Shown here: piece by piece, positions 1-9,058 of the stretch
How the letters are laid out: the number at the start of each line of letters is the position of its first letter
Position numbering within the stretch: the stretch's first letter is position 1
NCBI GenBank assembly: GCA_009837725.1
Contig: VXSY01000289.1
Span: forward strand, 1 to 34,017
Direction: 5' to 3'
DNA from: Gammaproteobacteria bacterium
GTDB lineage: Bacteria > Pseudomonadota > Gammaproteobacteria > Pseudomonadales > Azotimanducaceae
DNA: 34,017 nucleotides
The notes under the pieces: generated by a model
Seen by the model: the letters and a program-made list of their open reading frames with translations, nothing else
Told to the model about the DNA's origin: nothing
Database searches by the model: none
Position numbers and translations under genes: made by a program

Positions 1-38
1 TCGTCGACAACCCAACACCGGCGATTCGCAACGCCAGT

Positions 39-1718
39 TCAGAGCTTCCCTAGAGTGAGCCAGCTAAGTCGGTTCAGCGACGCCAGCGGACGGATGTCCG
101 CTACGTGGTTGTCCGAGATTCCCAGCAGGGTGAGCCCCGGCAGCAGGGAGACGAAGGCGACATCGGTCAACCCGTTTCCGTTGACCGTTAGTGTGGTCAG
201 GTGGGGGAGGCGCGCGAGGGGGCGCAAGTCCTTGACGCCCGTTTCGCCGATGTGGAGTGTCGTGAGGCTGGTCAGGTGACTGACGAGGCTAGCGATGTTG
301 GGAAGCCGGTTGCGGCCAATGTTGAGGGCACTGAGTCGCTTGAGCGAGAGAAGGGGCGTTGCGTCGGTGATGCGGTTGGTGGAGAGCCACAGGAGCTCGA
401 GCCCCTGAAGGCCGACGATCGGACGTATGTCCGAGACGCGGTTTGCTGTCAGCCACAGGTCGCGCAGGTTCGGCAGTCCCGCCAGCGGCACCAGGTCCTC
501 GACTCGGTTCAGATCGAGGAACAGACGCCACATGCTGGCTGCGAACCGAAGTCCCGTGAGGTCGGTGATGTCGCCCCTATGCGGCGTGCGCAGTTCTGCG
601 AGGCCGGCGAGTTCCCGGCGGGTGATCCGCTCCCCGCCTCGCTTGCCAAGGTGGCTCTCGATGGACGCCCGCAGCGATGGGTCGGGTACATGTACGGCAG
701 GTGCGGGCAAGGACCAGGCCGGCTCGGCCAGCACTGCCAGGGGGCGGGAGCGGTTCTCTCCTGCGCTGCCGCCCATTGTCAGAACGCGCCATCGGCCGTC
801 GCCATGGCGAACCAGTATGTCCTCGCGGCCATCGCTATCGAGGTCGCCTATGCCCGCGAAGCGCCAATGCCAGTCCCTGGGAAGACGCACTGCGGCGGGT
901 GGTCCGGCGGTCGTCTCCGACTGCCTGCCCCATCGTCCGTCGACGTGGCGCAGCAGCACCTCGGCGTAGCCGTCGCCGTCGAAGTCCCCGGCGCCGGCGA
1001 CGAGCCAAAGTCGGTTCGTCGTGAAACTCGGCGTAGACAGGGACTCAATCTCGCGTCCCTGCATTCGGTGGAGTCGCCACGTACCGTTCTGGTGGTGACG
1101 AAGCAGGACGTCGTCGCGTCCGTCGCTGTCGAAATCGGCGACCGCCGCCATTCGCCAGTTGGCGTCCGCGGGCAGGTTCGACCAACCGCGCTCGCGGTCA
1201 ATGACGCGCTTGCCGTCCATCGGATAGTAGAGCCAGCTGCCATCGTCGTGGCGCAGCAAGACGTCGTCGCGTCCGTCCCCGTTTAGGTCGCCGGCGCCGA
1301 CCGGGCGCCACTCGGCGCCGTCCGTCAGGTTGGACCGACCGCGGTCTTCCGCGATTACCTGGCCGCCGTTCATCGGGTAGTAGCCCCAGCGGCCTTCGCT
1401 GCGGCGCAGGAGGAAGTCATCGCGCCCGTCGCCATTGAAGTCGCCGACTGCGGCTGGATGCCAATCCATGTCCCGGGTCATCCGAATCGATCCGGAACTC
1501 TCGGTGACCACGCCGGCACCTTCAATAGCGAAATGCCGCCAGGTTCCGTCGTCGTGTCGCAAGACGACGTCAGCGTCGCCGTCGCCGTCGAGGTCCGGCA
1601 GCCGGAAATCTGCGGACGCAGAGAGCGACACCAGGACAAACACGGGTACGGGCAAGAGACGTAAGCAGAAGGAGCGCTTCAGGGCCCAGGAGCGGAGGGT
1701 CGGCTTGCCGGTGCGCAC
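39..1718 (-). CDS. Secreted FG-GAP/VCBS-repeat and leucine-rich-repeat protein
   Basis: The predicted protein has 559 residues. The N-terminus is basic, followed by a hydrophobic stretch ending in SASA-DF at about residues 24-37, which looks like a signal peptide. Residues about 38-330 hold six copies of a calcium-binding FG-GAP/VCBS-like motif (for example DLDGDGDADVVL, DFNGDGRDDFLL, DLNGDGRDDVLL), spaced about 48 residues apart. A linker with VPDPSLRASIESHLG resembles the cap that precedes internalin-type repeats. Leucine-rich repeats of about 22 residues (pattern LxxLWLxxNRIxD) then run to the stop. A role in extracellular or surface adhesion and protein binding is inferred from the domains. 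The start is a GTG without a clear ribosome binding site, so the exact N-terminus is uncertain. The gene is divergent from the oxidoreductase at 1861. Confidence 0.85.
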   Translation of the reverse strand: MRTGKPTLRSWALKRSFCLRLLPVPVFVLVSLSASADFRLPDLDGDGDADVVLRHDDGTWRHFAIEGAGVVTESSGSIRMTRDMDWHPAAVGDFNGDGRDDFLLRRSEGRWGYYPMNGGQVIAEDRGRSNLTDGAEWRPVGAGDLNGDGRDDVLLRHDDGSWLYYPMDGKRVIDRERGWSNLPADANWRMAAVADFDSDGRDDVLLRHHQNGTWRLHRMQGREIESLSTPSFTTNRLWLVAGAGDFDGDGYAEVLLRHVDGRWGRQSETTAGPPAAVRLPRDWHWRFAGIGDLDSDGREDILVRHGDGRWRVLTMGGSAGENRSRPLAVLAEPAWSLPAPAVHVPDPSLRASIESHLGKRGGERITRRELAGLAELRTPHRGDITDLTGLRFAASMWRLFLDLNRVEDLVPLAGLPNLRDLWLTANRVSDIRPIVGLQGLELLWLSTNRITDATPLLSLKRLSALNIGRNRLPNIASLVSHLTSLTTLHIGETGVKDLRPLARLPHLTTLTVNGNGLTDVAFVSLLPGLTLLGISDNHVADIRPLASLNRLSWLTLGKL

Positions 1719-1860
1719 GAAAGGTCGGTCCGCCGGACTGGGAAGCCAGATTATGCCCTACTCGCACTCCCCTCCGGCTGGCACGGACAAGAGATCGTTG
1801 AATGCATGCGGTCAGAGACGATAATCCCCACCGGTTGAGTTGCGAAGGGACCGCAGCGCG

Positions 1861-3234
1861 ATGGCGTTTTCCCCATATCACAACGGCAGCTTCTGGTTCG
1901 ATTCGTTGGACGAGTTGCCGACGCCAGCGCCACCGGATGCGTTGCCGGACCACGTGGATGTGGCCATCGTCGGTGGCGGCTTCACTGGGCTCTGGACGGC
2001 CTACTATCTCCATCGCCACCAGCCCGAACTTGGCATCGCCGTGTTCGAGGCCGAGACTGTGGGGTTCGGCGCCAGTGGCCGCAATGGCGGCTGGTGCATG
2101 GGCATGGCGATGGGTATTGAGGAACGCCTGCACGGGCCGGAGCAACCTCAGGGCATCGAGCTGCTGCGAGCCATGCACGACACGGTGGACGAGGTCGGGC
2201 GCGTCTGCCAGGCGGAGAACATCGACTGCCATTTCGCCAAGGGCGGCACGTTGAGCGTCGCGACCACCGAGTTCCACGCCGAGGCGTTCCAGAGGCGGGT
2301 CGAGCGCCGGCAGGCGCTCGGCTTCGCCGACGGGGACTACACATGGCTCACGGCTGAAGAGTCGGCACGGCGCATTGGCGTCGCGCCCAACTTCGGCGCC
2401 GCCTACACGTCGCATTGTGCGGCGATCCATCCGGCACGGCTGGTGCGGGGCCTGGGTGACGTGCTGCGGCGCAAGAGCGTCGCCATCTACGAGCAGACGC
2501 CGGTCACGGGAATCGACAACGGGCAGGTGCAAACCGCGCGGGGTGCGGTGCGTGCCAATGTTGTCCTGCGCGCCACCGAGGCATACACGGACACGATTGC
2601 CGGCCAGGCGAGACAGTTGCTGCCGGTCTATTCCATGATCGTCGCCACCGAGCCGCTGTCCGAGGCGACTTGGCAGGAACTGGGCCTTGCCAGGCGGGAG
2701 ACCTTCGACGACGGTCGCCGCATCACGATCTATGGCCAGCGCACGCTCGACAATCGACTCGCGTTCGGCGGACGCGTGGGCTATCGATTCGCTTCCGGCA
2801 TTCGGCCTCGCGTCGATCCGGCCGACAAGGCACTGGCGGACGTCGAGGCTTCGATGCGCCAACTGCTGCCGGCGACGCGCGATGCCAAGGTGACGCACCG
2901 TTGGGGCGGTGTGCTGGGCATTCCGCGGCACGGGCGTCCGTTCGTGACGTTCGACCGAACCAGCGGCGTCGGCGCGGCCGGCGGCTACACCGGCGAGGGC
3001 GTGGGCGCGTCGAACCTTGCGGCGCGGATCCTTGCCGATCTCGTGCTTGGGCGAGACACCGACCTCACCCGCCTTGCCTGGGTGGACGATGTGCCGCCGA
3101 AATGGCCGCTTGAACCGATGCGCTGGCTCGGCGCCAAGACGGTGTTCGCACTCGGTCGGTTGGCGGATCGCAAGGAACTGGGCGGCAAGCGTCCTTCTCG
3201 CGTCTATGGCGCGCTGTTCGACCGCTTTCTATGA
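1861..3234 (+). CDS. FAD-dependent oxidoreductase, DAO (glycine/D-amino-acid oxidase-like) family
   Basis: The protein has 457 residues. It carries a classic N-terminal FAD Rossmann motif, VAIVGGGFTGLW, with GGGFTG at about residues 38-43, followed by the acidic strand end VFEAE and the ASGRNGGW motif typical of DAO-family amine and amino-acid oxidases. A second cofactor-contact region, AGGYTGEGVGASNLAARILADL, appears near the C-terminus. The family oxidises amines or N-methyl amino acids with FAD; the gamma-glutamylputrescine oxidase branch is a possible relative, but the substrate cannot be read. The ATG at 1861 is preferred over the in-frame TTG at 1840 because GAAGGGA lies 11 nt upstream of the ATG. 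The gene lies 47 bp before a Baeyer-Villiger monooxygenase and may be co-transcribed with it. Confidence 0.85.
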   Translation: MAFSPYHNGSFWFDSLDELPTPAPPDALPDHVDVAIVGGGFTGLWTAYYLHRHQPELGIAVFEAETVGFGASGRNGGWCMGMAMGIEERLHGPEQPQGIELLRAMHDTVDEVGRVCQAENIDCHFAKGGTLSVATTEFHAEAFQRRVERRQALGFADGDYTWLTAEESARRIGVAPNFGAAYTSHCAAIHPARLVRGLGDVLRRKSVAIYEQTPVTGIDNGQVQTARGAVRANVVLRATEAYTDTIAGQARQLLPVYSMIVATEPLSEATWQELGLARRETFDDGRRITIYGQRTLDNRLAFGGRVGYRFASGIRPRVDPADKALADVEASMRQLLPATRDAKVTHRWGGVLGIPRHGRPFVTFDRTSGVGAAGGYTGEGVGASNLAARILADLVLGRDTDLTRLAWVDDVPPKWPLEPMRWLGAKTVFALGRLADRKELGGKRPSRVYGALFDRFL

Positions 3235-3281
3235 TGGGGCACAATTGCACTTGATCGGCGCAAGCGGGATAGGGGGAGCGC

Positions 3282-4927
3282 ATGGCGGAAGCTGAAGCTG
3301 CGGAACTGCAATCCGAGGCAGCGCAGGAAGCCGACCACGAAGTCGTGGTGATCGGCGCCGGCGTTGCCGGCATCTACCAGATCAAGCGCCTGAAGGACCT
3401 TGGCGTGCGCGCCATCGTCCTCGACGCCAACCCCGACCTCGGCGGAACTTGGTACCACAACCGCTATCCGGGCGCCCGCTTCGACTCGGAGAGCTACACC
3501 TACGGCTATTCCTTTTCCCGCGAGTTGCTCGACGAGTGGCACTGGACCGAGCAGTTCTCGCCGCAGCCAGAGAACCTGCGCTATCTCGACTTCGTGGCGC
3601 GCAAGTTTGGTCTGGCGAGCACATGCAGTTCGACAGCCGGGTCGAGGCCATGCGCTTCGACGAAGACGCCAACATCTGGCGGCTTTCCCTTCAGGACGGA
3701 AGCGAAATCACGACCCGATTCGTCGTTACCGGGGTTGGAGTGCTGTCCACGCCCACGCTGCCGAGGTTCGAGGGGATGGAACTCTTTGAGGGGCCGTCGT
3801 TCCATTCCTTCCATTGGCCGCACGAACCGCTCGATCTTGCCGGCAAGCGTGTGGCGGTGATTGGTACGGGGGCGACGGCCATCCAACTCATTCCAGAAGT
3901 CGCGAAGGTGGCCGGGCATTTGACGGTGTTCCAGCGCCGGCCGAACTGGGCTGCCCCGCTCAACAACGCGCCGATCTCTGAATCGGAGATGGACGCCATC
4001 CGCGCCCGCTACGACGAGATATTCGAAACCTGTGCCCGCACGCCGGGGGGCTTCGAGCACGAACCGGATCGGCGGGGGTTCTACAACGTGACGGCCGAGG
4101 AGCGTCGAGAACTGTGGGACCGACTCTACGACGAGCCGGGTTTTGCCATTTGGCTGCGCAACTTCGTCGAGATTTTCATCGACGAGGAGGCCAATCGAGA
4201 GTTCTCGGAGTACATCGCCGAGCGCATCCGCGGGCGCGTGGACGATCCTGAAGTGGCCGAGAAGCTCATTCCGAAGGATCACGGCTTCGGCATCCAGCGG
4301 CTGCCGATGGAGACCGGCTATTTCGAGGCGTACAACCGTCCGAACGTCGAACTGGTGGACTCGGCGGCAACCCCCATAGAGCGCATCACCCGGACGGGGT
4401 TGGAAACCACCGAACGCTCGTTCGAGTTCGATGTCATCGTCTATTCGACCGGCTTCGACTCCTTCACCGGCGCCTTCGACCAGATCAACATCGAAGGCTT
4501 GGGCGGCGCCCGCTTGCGCGACAAGTGGGCCGACGGCCCGGTGACATACCTCGGTCTTTTGGTGAGCGGCTTTCCCAACTTCATCATGCTGGCCGGGCCT
4601 CAGAGCGCCGCCACCAACTTCCCGCGCGGCGCCGAACTCGCCGTGGACTGGGCGACGCCGCTCATTGAGTACATGCTCGAACACGGCCACCAGCGATTCG
4701 ATGCGGAGGAAACGGCGGAGGCGGCGTGGGTCGAACACGTCAAGGAGATGTACCAAGGCCTGCTCCTGCGCAAGGCCAAGAGCTGGATCACTGGCTACAA
4801 CTCCAATCTCGACGGCCACGAGTACGGGAAGACGCGCTACAACATCTACAACGGCGGCGGCCCCAAATACGCCCAGCGATTGCGCGACGTGGCGACCCGC
4901 AACTACGAAGGCGTCACTTTCGACTGA
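3282..4927 (+). CDS. Baeyer-Villiger flavin monooxygenase, interrupted by a frameshift at 3614-3617
   Basis: The first frame gives GAGVAG at residues 25-30 and the type I BVMO motif GGTWYHNRYPGARFD. After about 3616 the protein continues in another frame with EHMQFDSRVEAM. It then carries the BVMO fingerprint FEGPSFHSFHWP (FxGxxxHxxxWP) near residue 170, a second nucleotide-binding motif VIGTGATAI, and the C-terminal VIVYSTGFD. Restoring one missing base between 3614 and 3617 gives about 548 residues, the normal BVMO length. The enzyme uses FAD and NADPH to insert oxygen next to a ketone, giving an ester or lactone; the ketone is unknown. The start at ATG 3282 has AGGGGGAG just upstream. All fingerprints are intact, so a consensus error or very recent loss is more likely than old decay. 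Confidence 0.85.
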
Positions 4928-5050
4928 GAACGTCTTTCGTGTCGAACCCGAGGGAGTCACGGGTCGGGAGGTTTCGTTCCATGCAAGTTCCCATCCCGCC
5001 GAGGACGAAGAGTCGCCGATGCGCAAGGACCGGGCCTGAAGTCCCTCGGA

Positions 5051-5071
5051 GGGAAGGCATCCTGCCTTCCC
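5051..5071. repeat. Palindromic repeat family A, copy 1
   Basis: Perfect inverted repeat with arms GGGAAGGCA and TGCCTTCCC and a 3-nt loop (TCC). The same arms recur at 5130-5150 and 33807-33827 with different loops. There is no following T-run. Confidence 0.9.
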
Positions 5072-5129
5072 TAAGCGGCGACAGGCGCTTTCTCCGTCTG
5101 CCACAATGAAGCAAGTGCGCTGGCGCGCA

Positions 5130-5150
5130 GGGAAGGCAGAATGCCTTCCC
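5130..5150. repeat. Palindromic repeat family A, copy 2
   Basis: Perfect inverted repeat with arms GGGAAGGCA and TGCCTTCCC and a GAA loop. It lies 59 bp after copy 1 in the same spacer. The flank GGCGCGCA before it resembles a short GC palindrome. Confidence 0.9.
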
Positions 5151-5211
5151 TGCGAGGCTTTCGCTTCGAGTCCAATCCTTCAAGCGCCAACGTGTTGCGC
5201 GTTTTGTTCCA

Positions 5212-5233
5212 GGGGAGGGGCGTCTCTCCCTCT
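5212..5233. repeat. Degenerate palindromic repeat, family B-like
   Basis: The string GAGGGGCGTCTCTCCCTC aligns to the family B copy at 13535-13553 with one extra G and one G-to-T change, so the hairpin is imperfect. Confidence 0.5.
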
Positions 5234-5394
5234 AGAGCTCTGTCCGGTGCGCAAGGGACCGAGCCTGAGAGCTTGAAAAGACTCAAAATCCGCCTCCGAT
5301 TGCCGTATGATGCCGGAGTTTTGGGCGAGGCCCTTGTGTGGCGGCGAACGGGCTGCCATTGCGGGGTGGGCGGTCGGCAGCCGGCGGGGAGCGA

Positions 5395-7197
5395 ATGAAA
5401 GCAACCGACATCGCGGATCCGGACTACTTCCACAAGGTGGTGGACTGTCAGTGGGCTTGTCCCGCGCACACGCCGGTGCCGGAGTACATCCGACTCATCG
5501 CCGAGGAACGCTACACCGAAGCCTACATGATCAACTGGGATTCCAACGTGTTTCCCGGCATCCTAGGGCGCACTTGCGACCGACCCTGCGAGCCCGCCTG
5601 CCGGCGCGTGCGCACAGAGGAAAAGCCCGTTGCCATCTGCCGGCTCAAGCGAGTGGCCGCCGACCACAAAGGCGACATCGCCCCCTACCTGCCGCATGTT
5701 CCGAGGCAGAAGAACGGCAAGCGGATAGCTCTCCTCGGCGCTGGCCCCGCCTCGCTCGCCGTGGCGCGAGACCTCCTGCCGTTCGGCTACGAGATCGACA
5801 TGTTCGACCGCGACCCCGCCGGTGGCGGCATGATGCGCAGCCAAATCCCCGCCTTCCGCCTGCCGGCCGACGTGCTCGAGGAAGAGGTGGACCTCATCGT
5901 CAACATGGGTGTCAACGCCACCTACGGCTACGAGATCACGAGCATGAAAGAGATGCTCGACATGAACTACGACGCCTACTTCGTCGGCACTGGCGCCCCG
6001 CGCGGACGCGACCTTGACCTGCCCGGCCGCAAGGAAGTGGACGAGCACATCTCCATCGGCATCGACTGGCTTTCCTCCGTGGCCTTCGGCCACACCACGT
6101 CCATCTCCGGCAAGGTCATCGTCATGGGCGGCGGCAACACGGCGATGGACTGCTGCCGCACCTCCCAGCGCTTGGGCGCGGAGCGGGTGACGGTGGTGGT
6201 TCGCTCCGGCTTCGAGGTGATGAAGGCCTCGGAATGGGAGAAGGAAGACGCGATGGCGGAGGGTATCCCCATCATCAACAACCGCCCGCCCAAGGAGTTC
6301 GTGCACGAGAACGGCAAGCTCAAGGGCATCGTCTTCGAATGCGTCAAGCCGGTGGAAGGCGAGAACGGTCGGCTGAAGTACGTCCCCACCGGCGAGCCGG
6401 ACGTGTTCATGGAATGCGACCACGTGCTCATGGCCATCGGCCAGGAAAACCACTGCCCGTGGATCGAGCGCGACATCGGCCTCGAGTTCGACAAGTGGGA
6501 TTGCCCCATCCTGGACGAAGACACGCTGCAGTCCACCAATCCCAAGGTGTTCTTCGGCGGCGATTCGGCGTTTGGTCCGGAGAACATCATCTGGGCCTCG
6601 GCGCACGCCCACAAAGCCGCCATCTCCATGCACCTCTTCTGCCAGGGCAAGGATCTGAAGGCCGACCGGCCGCCGGAAGGCGTCAATCTCATCAGCCAGA
6701 AGATGGGCGTGCATCAATGGAGCTACGACGCCGAGCACGACCCCTCGGCGCGCTTCATCGTCCCCCACGCCAACCGCACCAAGTCGCTCGACAACATCAA
6801 GATCGAGGTGGAACTCGGATTCGACAAGGACTTGGGCCTGCAGGAAGCGCAGCGCTGCCTCAACTGCGACGTGCAGACGGTGTTCACCGAGAAGCTTTGC
6901 ATCGAATGCGATGCTTGCGTGGACATCTGCCCCATGGATTGCATCACCTTCACCGAGAACGAGGAAGAGGAGCGCCTGCGCGCCAACTTGATGGCGCCGG
7001 CCGACAACACCGAGCAAGACCTTTACGTCTCCGACATCCTCGCAACCACGGGCCGCGTCATGGTGAAGGACGAGGATGTCTGCCTGCACTGCGGCCTGTG
7101 CGCGGAACGCTGTCCCACCAACGCCTGGGACATGCAGAAGTCCATCGTTCACATTCCGCAGCTCGGATCGTTCGCGGAGCCGATTGCCGCTGGCTAG
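5395..7197 (+). CDS. GltD-like FAD/NAD(P) oxidoreductase with C-terminal 2x[4Fe-4S] ferredoxin domain
   Basis: The protein has 600 residues. The N-terminus has the cysteine-rich Fe-S domain of glutamate-synthase small subunits and dihydropyrimidine dehydrogenase (CQWACPAHTPVPEY, then GRTCDRPCEPACRR). The FAD site IALLGAGPASLAVARDL lies at about residue 115 and the NAD(P) site VIVMGGGNTAMDCC at about residue 240. Two ferredoxin clusters, CIECDACVDICP and CLHCGLCAERCP, lie at about residues 502 and 563. The next genes encode the subunits of a 2-oxoacid:ferredoxin oxidoreductase. The likely role is therefore to pass electrons between ferredoxin and NAD(P)H for that complex, rather than glutamate synthesis, since no large GltB subunit is present. 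The ATG at 5395 with GGGGAG just upstream is chosen over an upstream in-frame start at 5338. Confidence 0.88.
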   Translation: MKATDIADPDYFHKVVDCQWACPAHTPVPEYIRLIAEERYTEAYMINWDSNVFPGILGRTCDRPCEPACRRVRTEEKPVAICRLKRVAADHKGDIAPYLPHVPRQKNGKRIALLGAGPASLAVARDLLPFGYEIDMFDRDPAGGGMMRSQIPAFRLPADVLEEEVDLIVNMGVNATYGYEITSMKEMLDMNYDAYFVGTGAPRGRDLDLPGRKEVDEHISIGIDWLSSVAFGHTTSISGKVIVMGGGNTAMDCCRTSQRLGAERVTVVVRSGFEVMKASEWEKEDAMAEGIPIINNRPPKEFVHENGKLKGIVFECVKPVEGENGRLKYVPTGEPDVFMECDHVLMAIGQENHCPWIERDIGLEFDKWDCPILDEDTLQSTNPKVFFGGDSAFGPENIIWASAHAHKAAISMHLFCQGKDLKADRPPEGVNLISQKMGVHQWSYDAEHDPSARFIVPHANRTKSLDNIKIEVELGFDKDLGLQEAQRCLNCDVQTVFTEKLCIECDACVDICPMDCITFTENEEEERLRANLMAPADNTEQDLYVSDILATTGRVMVKDEDVCLHCGLCAERCPTNAWDMQKSIVHIPQLGSFAEPIAAG

Positions 7198-7225
7198 GAC
7201 CGGCCAAGAACCGGAGGGGCCCCAA

Positions 7226-9058
7226 GTGACCACCTACAACGACTTCGTCATCCGCTTCGCCAACGTCAATGGCTCGGGCTCTGCCTCCGCCAACGGCATG
7301 TTCGCCAAGGCGCTGTTTCGCATGGGCATCCCGGTGGCGACGCGGAACATCTTCCCCTCCAACATCGAGGGGTTGCCGACGTGGTTTGAGGTGCGGGTGT
7401 CGGAGCGGGGCTATCTCGGCCGCCGCGAGGGCATCGACATCATGGTGGCCATGAACGCGGAGACGTTCGAGGAAGACATCGCCTCCATCGTCCCCGGCGG
7501 CTACCTCGTGTACGACAACTCCAAGGAGTTGCGCCCCAACTTCCGCAGGGACGACATCAATCTGGTCGGCATCCCCATTTCGCAGCTCGTGCTGCCGGAG
7601 TTCCCGAATCCCAAGCACCGGGCGCTGTTCAAGAACATCGTCTATCTCGGCGCGCTATCCGCGCTCCTCAACATCGACTTCGACATCATCAAGGGCATGG
7701 TGTCGGCGCAGTTCAAGGGCAAGGACGAGCTCATCGCGCCCAACATCCATGCGATGGAACTCGGCCGCTCCTATGCCCGCGAGTACCTTGAGTGTCCGCT
7801 GCCGATTCAGGTGCGCCATTCCGACGCGGTGGGCGACCGCATCATGATCGACGGCAACGCCGCTGCCGCCATCGGCGCGATCTACGGCGGCGCGACGGTG
7901 TGCGCGTGGTATCCCATCACGCCTTCCACCTCGCTGGCCGAGGCGTTCGAGCAGCATTGCGCTCGGCTGCGGGTGGATGCGGAAACAGGCGAGCGGCGCT
8001 ACGCCATCATTCAGGCCGAAGACGAACTTGCCGCGATGGGCATCGTCATCGGCGCAGGCTGGAACGGCGCAAGGTCCTTCACCGCCACCAGCGGCCCCGG
8101 CGTGTCGCTGATGACGGAGTTCTTGGGCCTTGCCTACTTCGCCGAGATTCCCGCCGTGCTTTGGGACATCCAGCGTGCCGGCCCCTCCACCGGCATGCCG
8201 ACGCGGACGCAGCAGGGCGATCTCGTCTCGTCCGCCTACGCCTCCCACGGCGACACCCGCCACCCGCTCATGTTCCCGTCGACGCCCCGGGAGTGCTTCG
8301 AGTTTGGGGCCGACGCTCTGGACCTCGCCGATCGCCTCCAGACCCCCATCATCGTGATGAGCGATCTGGAACTCGGCATGAACGACAACCTCTCCGAGCC
8401 CTTCACCTGGGACGACTCGCGGCGCTACGACCGCGGCAAAGTGCTGACGGAGGAAGACCTCGACGACGTGGAGCGCTTCAGCCGCTACCTCGACGTGGAC
8501 GGCGACGGCGTGGGCTATCGCACGCTGCCCGGCACCCACGCGGAGAAGGGCGCCTTCTTCACCCGCGGCACGTCCCGCGACGAGCACGCCACCTACACCG
8601 AGCAGCCGGAGCACTACATCAAGAACATGGATCGGCTGCTCCTGAAATGGGCAACGGCGCGCCAACTCGTGCCGAAGGCCGAGATCGAGGCGCACGGCCG
8701 CCGCGCCGGCATTCTCTACTACGGCACCACCGCCGCACCCATGCAGGAAGCGCTGGACCGGCTCGCCGAAGACGGCGTGCAGCTCGACACCATGCGCATT
8801 CGCGGTTTCCCGTTCGGCAACGAGGTGCGCGAGTTCTTGGGCAGCCACGAAATCCTGTTCCTTGCCGAGCAGAACCGCGACGCACAGATGAAGTCCCTGC
8901 TCGTGAACGATCTGGAACTGGACCCCGCCAGCATCATTCCGGTGCTCTACTACGGCGGCTTCTCCATTTCGGCGGACACCATCCACCAGCAGGTGCTCGA
9001 CTACTACGTCGGCAACAACCTGCCAAGGCTCGATGAAGTCTGGGAGGTGAGCTCATGA
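7226..9058 (+). CDS. korA: 2-oxoacid (probably 2-oxoglutarate):ferredoxin oxidoreductase, fused gamma-alpha subunit
   Basis: The protein has 610 residues. The first about 190 match the gamma domain (VIRFANVNGSGSASANGMFA, then NIFPSNIEGLPTWFEVRVS). The alpha (pyrimidine-binding) domain follows from about residue 205 (DGNAAAAIGAIYGG, then WYPITPSTSLAEAFE). It includes the characteristic TATSGPGVSLMTEFLGLA and QRAGPSTGMPTRTQQGDL. This fused layout and the size match the KorA type known from mycobacteria. With KorB it converts 2-oxoglutarate plus CoA to succinyl-CoA, reducing ferredoxin, in the cytoplasm; the substrate is inferred from the family. The start is GTG 7226 with GGAGGGG 8 nt upstream; the open frame before it overlaps the previous gene in another frame and is not coding. 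It starts 28 bp after the oxidoreductase stop. Confidence 0.88.
   Translation: MTTYNDFVIRFANVNGSGSASANGMFAKALFRMGIPVATRNIFPSNIEGLPTWFEVRVSERGYLGRREGIDIMVAMNAETFEEDIASIVPGGYLVYDNSKELRPNFRRDDINLVGIPISQLVLPEFPNPKHRALFKNIVYLGALSALLNIDFDIIKGMVSAQFKGKDELIAPNIHAMELGRSYAREYLECPLPIQVRHSDAVGDRIMIDGNAAAAIGAIYGGATVCAWYPITPSTSLAEAFEQHCARLRVDAETGERRYAIIQAEDELAAMGIVIGAGWNGARSFTATSGPGVSLMTEFLGLAYFAEIPAVLWDIQRAGPSTGMPTRTQQGDLVSSAYASHGDTRHPLMFPSTPRECFEFGADALDLADRLQTPIIVMSDLELGMNDNLSEPFTWDDSRRYDRGKVLTEEDLDDVERFSRYLDVDGDGVGYRTLPGTHAEKGAFFTRGTSRDEHATYTEQPEHYIKNMDRLLLKWATARQLVPKAEIEAHGRRAGILYYGTTAAPMQEALDRLAEDGVQLDTMRIRGFPFGNEVREFLGSHEILFLAEQNRDAQMKSLLVNDLELDPASIIPVLYYGGFSISADTIHQQVLDYYVGNNLPRLDEVWEVSS

Larger units (their letters stand above)
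4928..5394. other. Spacer with palindromic repeats, no gene seen
   Basis: These 467 bp hold two near-identical perfect palindromes (5051-5071, 5130-5150) and one degenerate member of a second family (5212-5233). Open frames in this spacer on either strand have no recognisable domain and read through the repeats, so I call none of them. The last bases, GGCGGGGAGCGA, form the ribosome binding site of the next gene. A promoter for the downstream operon is expected here, but I cannot identify one. Confidence 0.6.

Noticed and set aside
3581-5104. Open frame of 507 codons on the minus strand
   Set aside because: Antisense to the Baeyer-Villiger monooxygenase, whose motifs are unmistakable; the antisense product has no recognisable fold.
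5051-5150. Family A palindromes read as intrinsic terminators
   Set aside because: No T-run follows any copy, and copies occur at unrelated positions; some effect on transcripts is possible but not shown.
5395-7197. First gene of the operon as glutamate synthase small subunit (GltD)
   Set aside because: No GltB is present, and the C-terminal ferredoxin domain and KorAB neighbours point to another role.
5563-7233. Open frame of 556 codons on the minus strand, His/Val/Asp-rich
   Set aside because: Antisense shadow of the GltD-like gene; the composition mirrors its codons.
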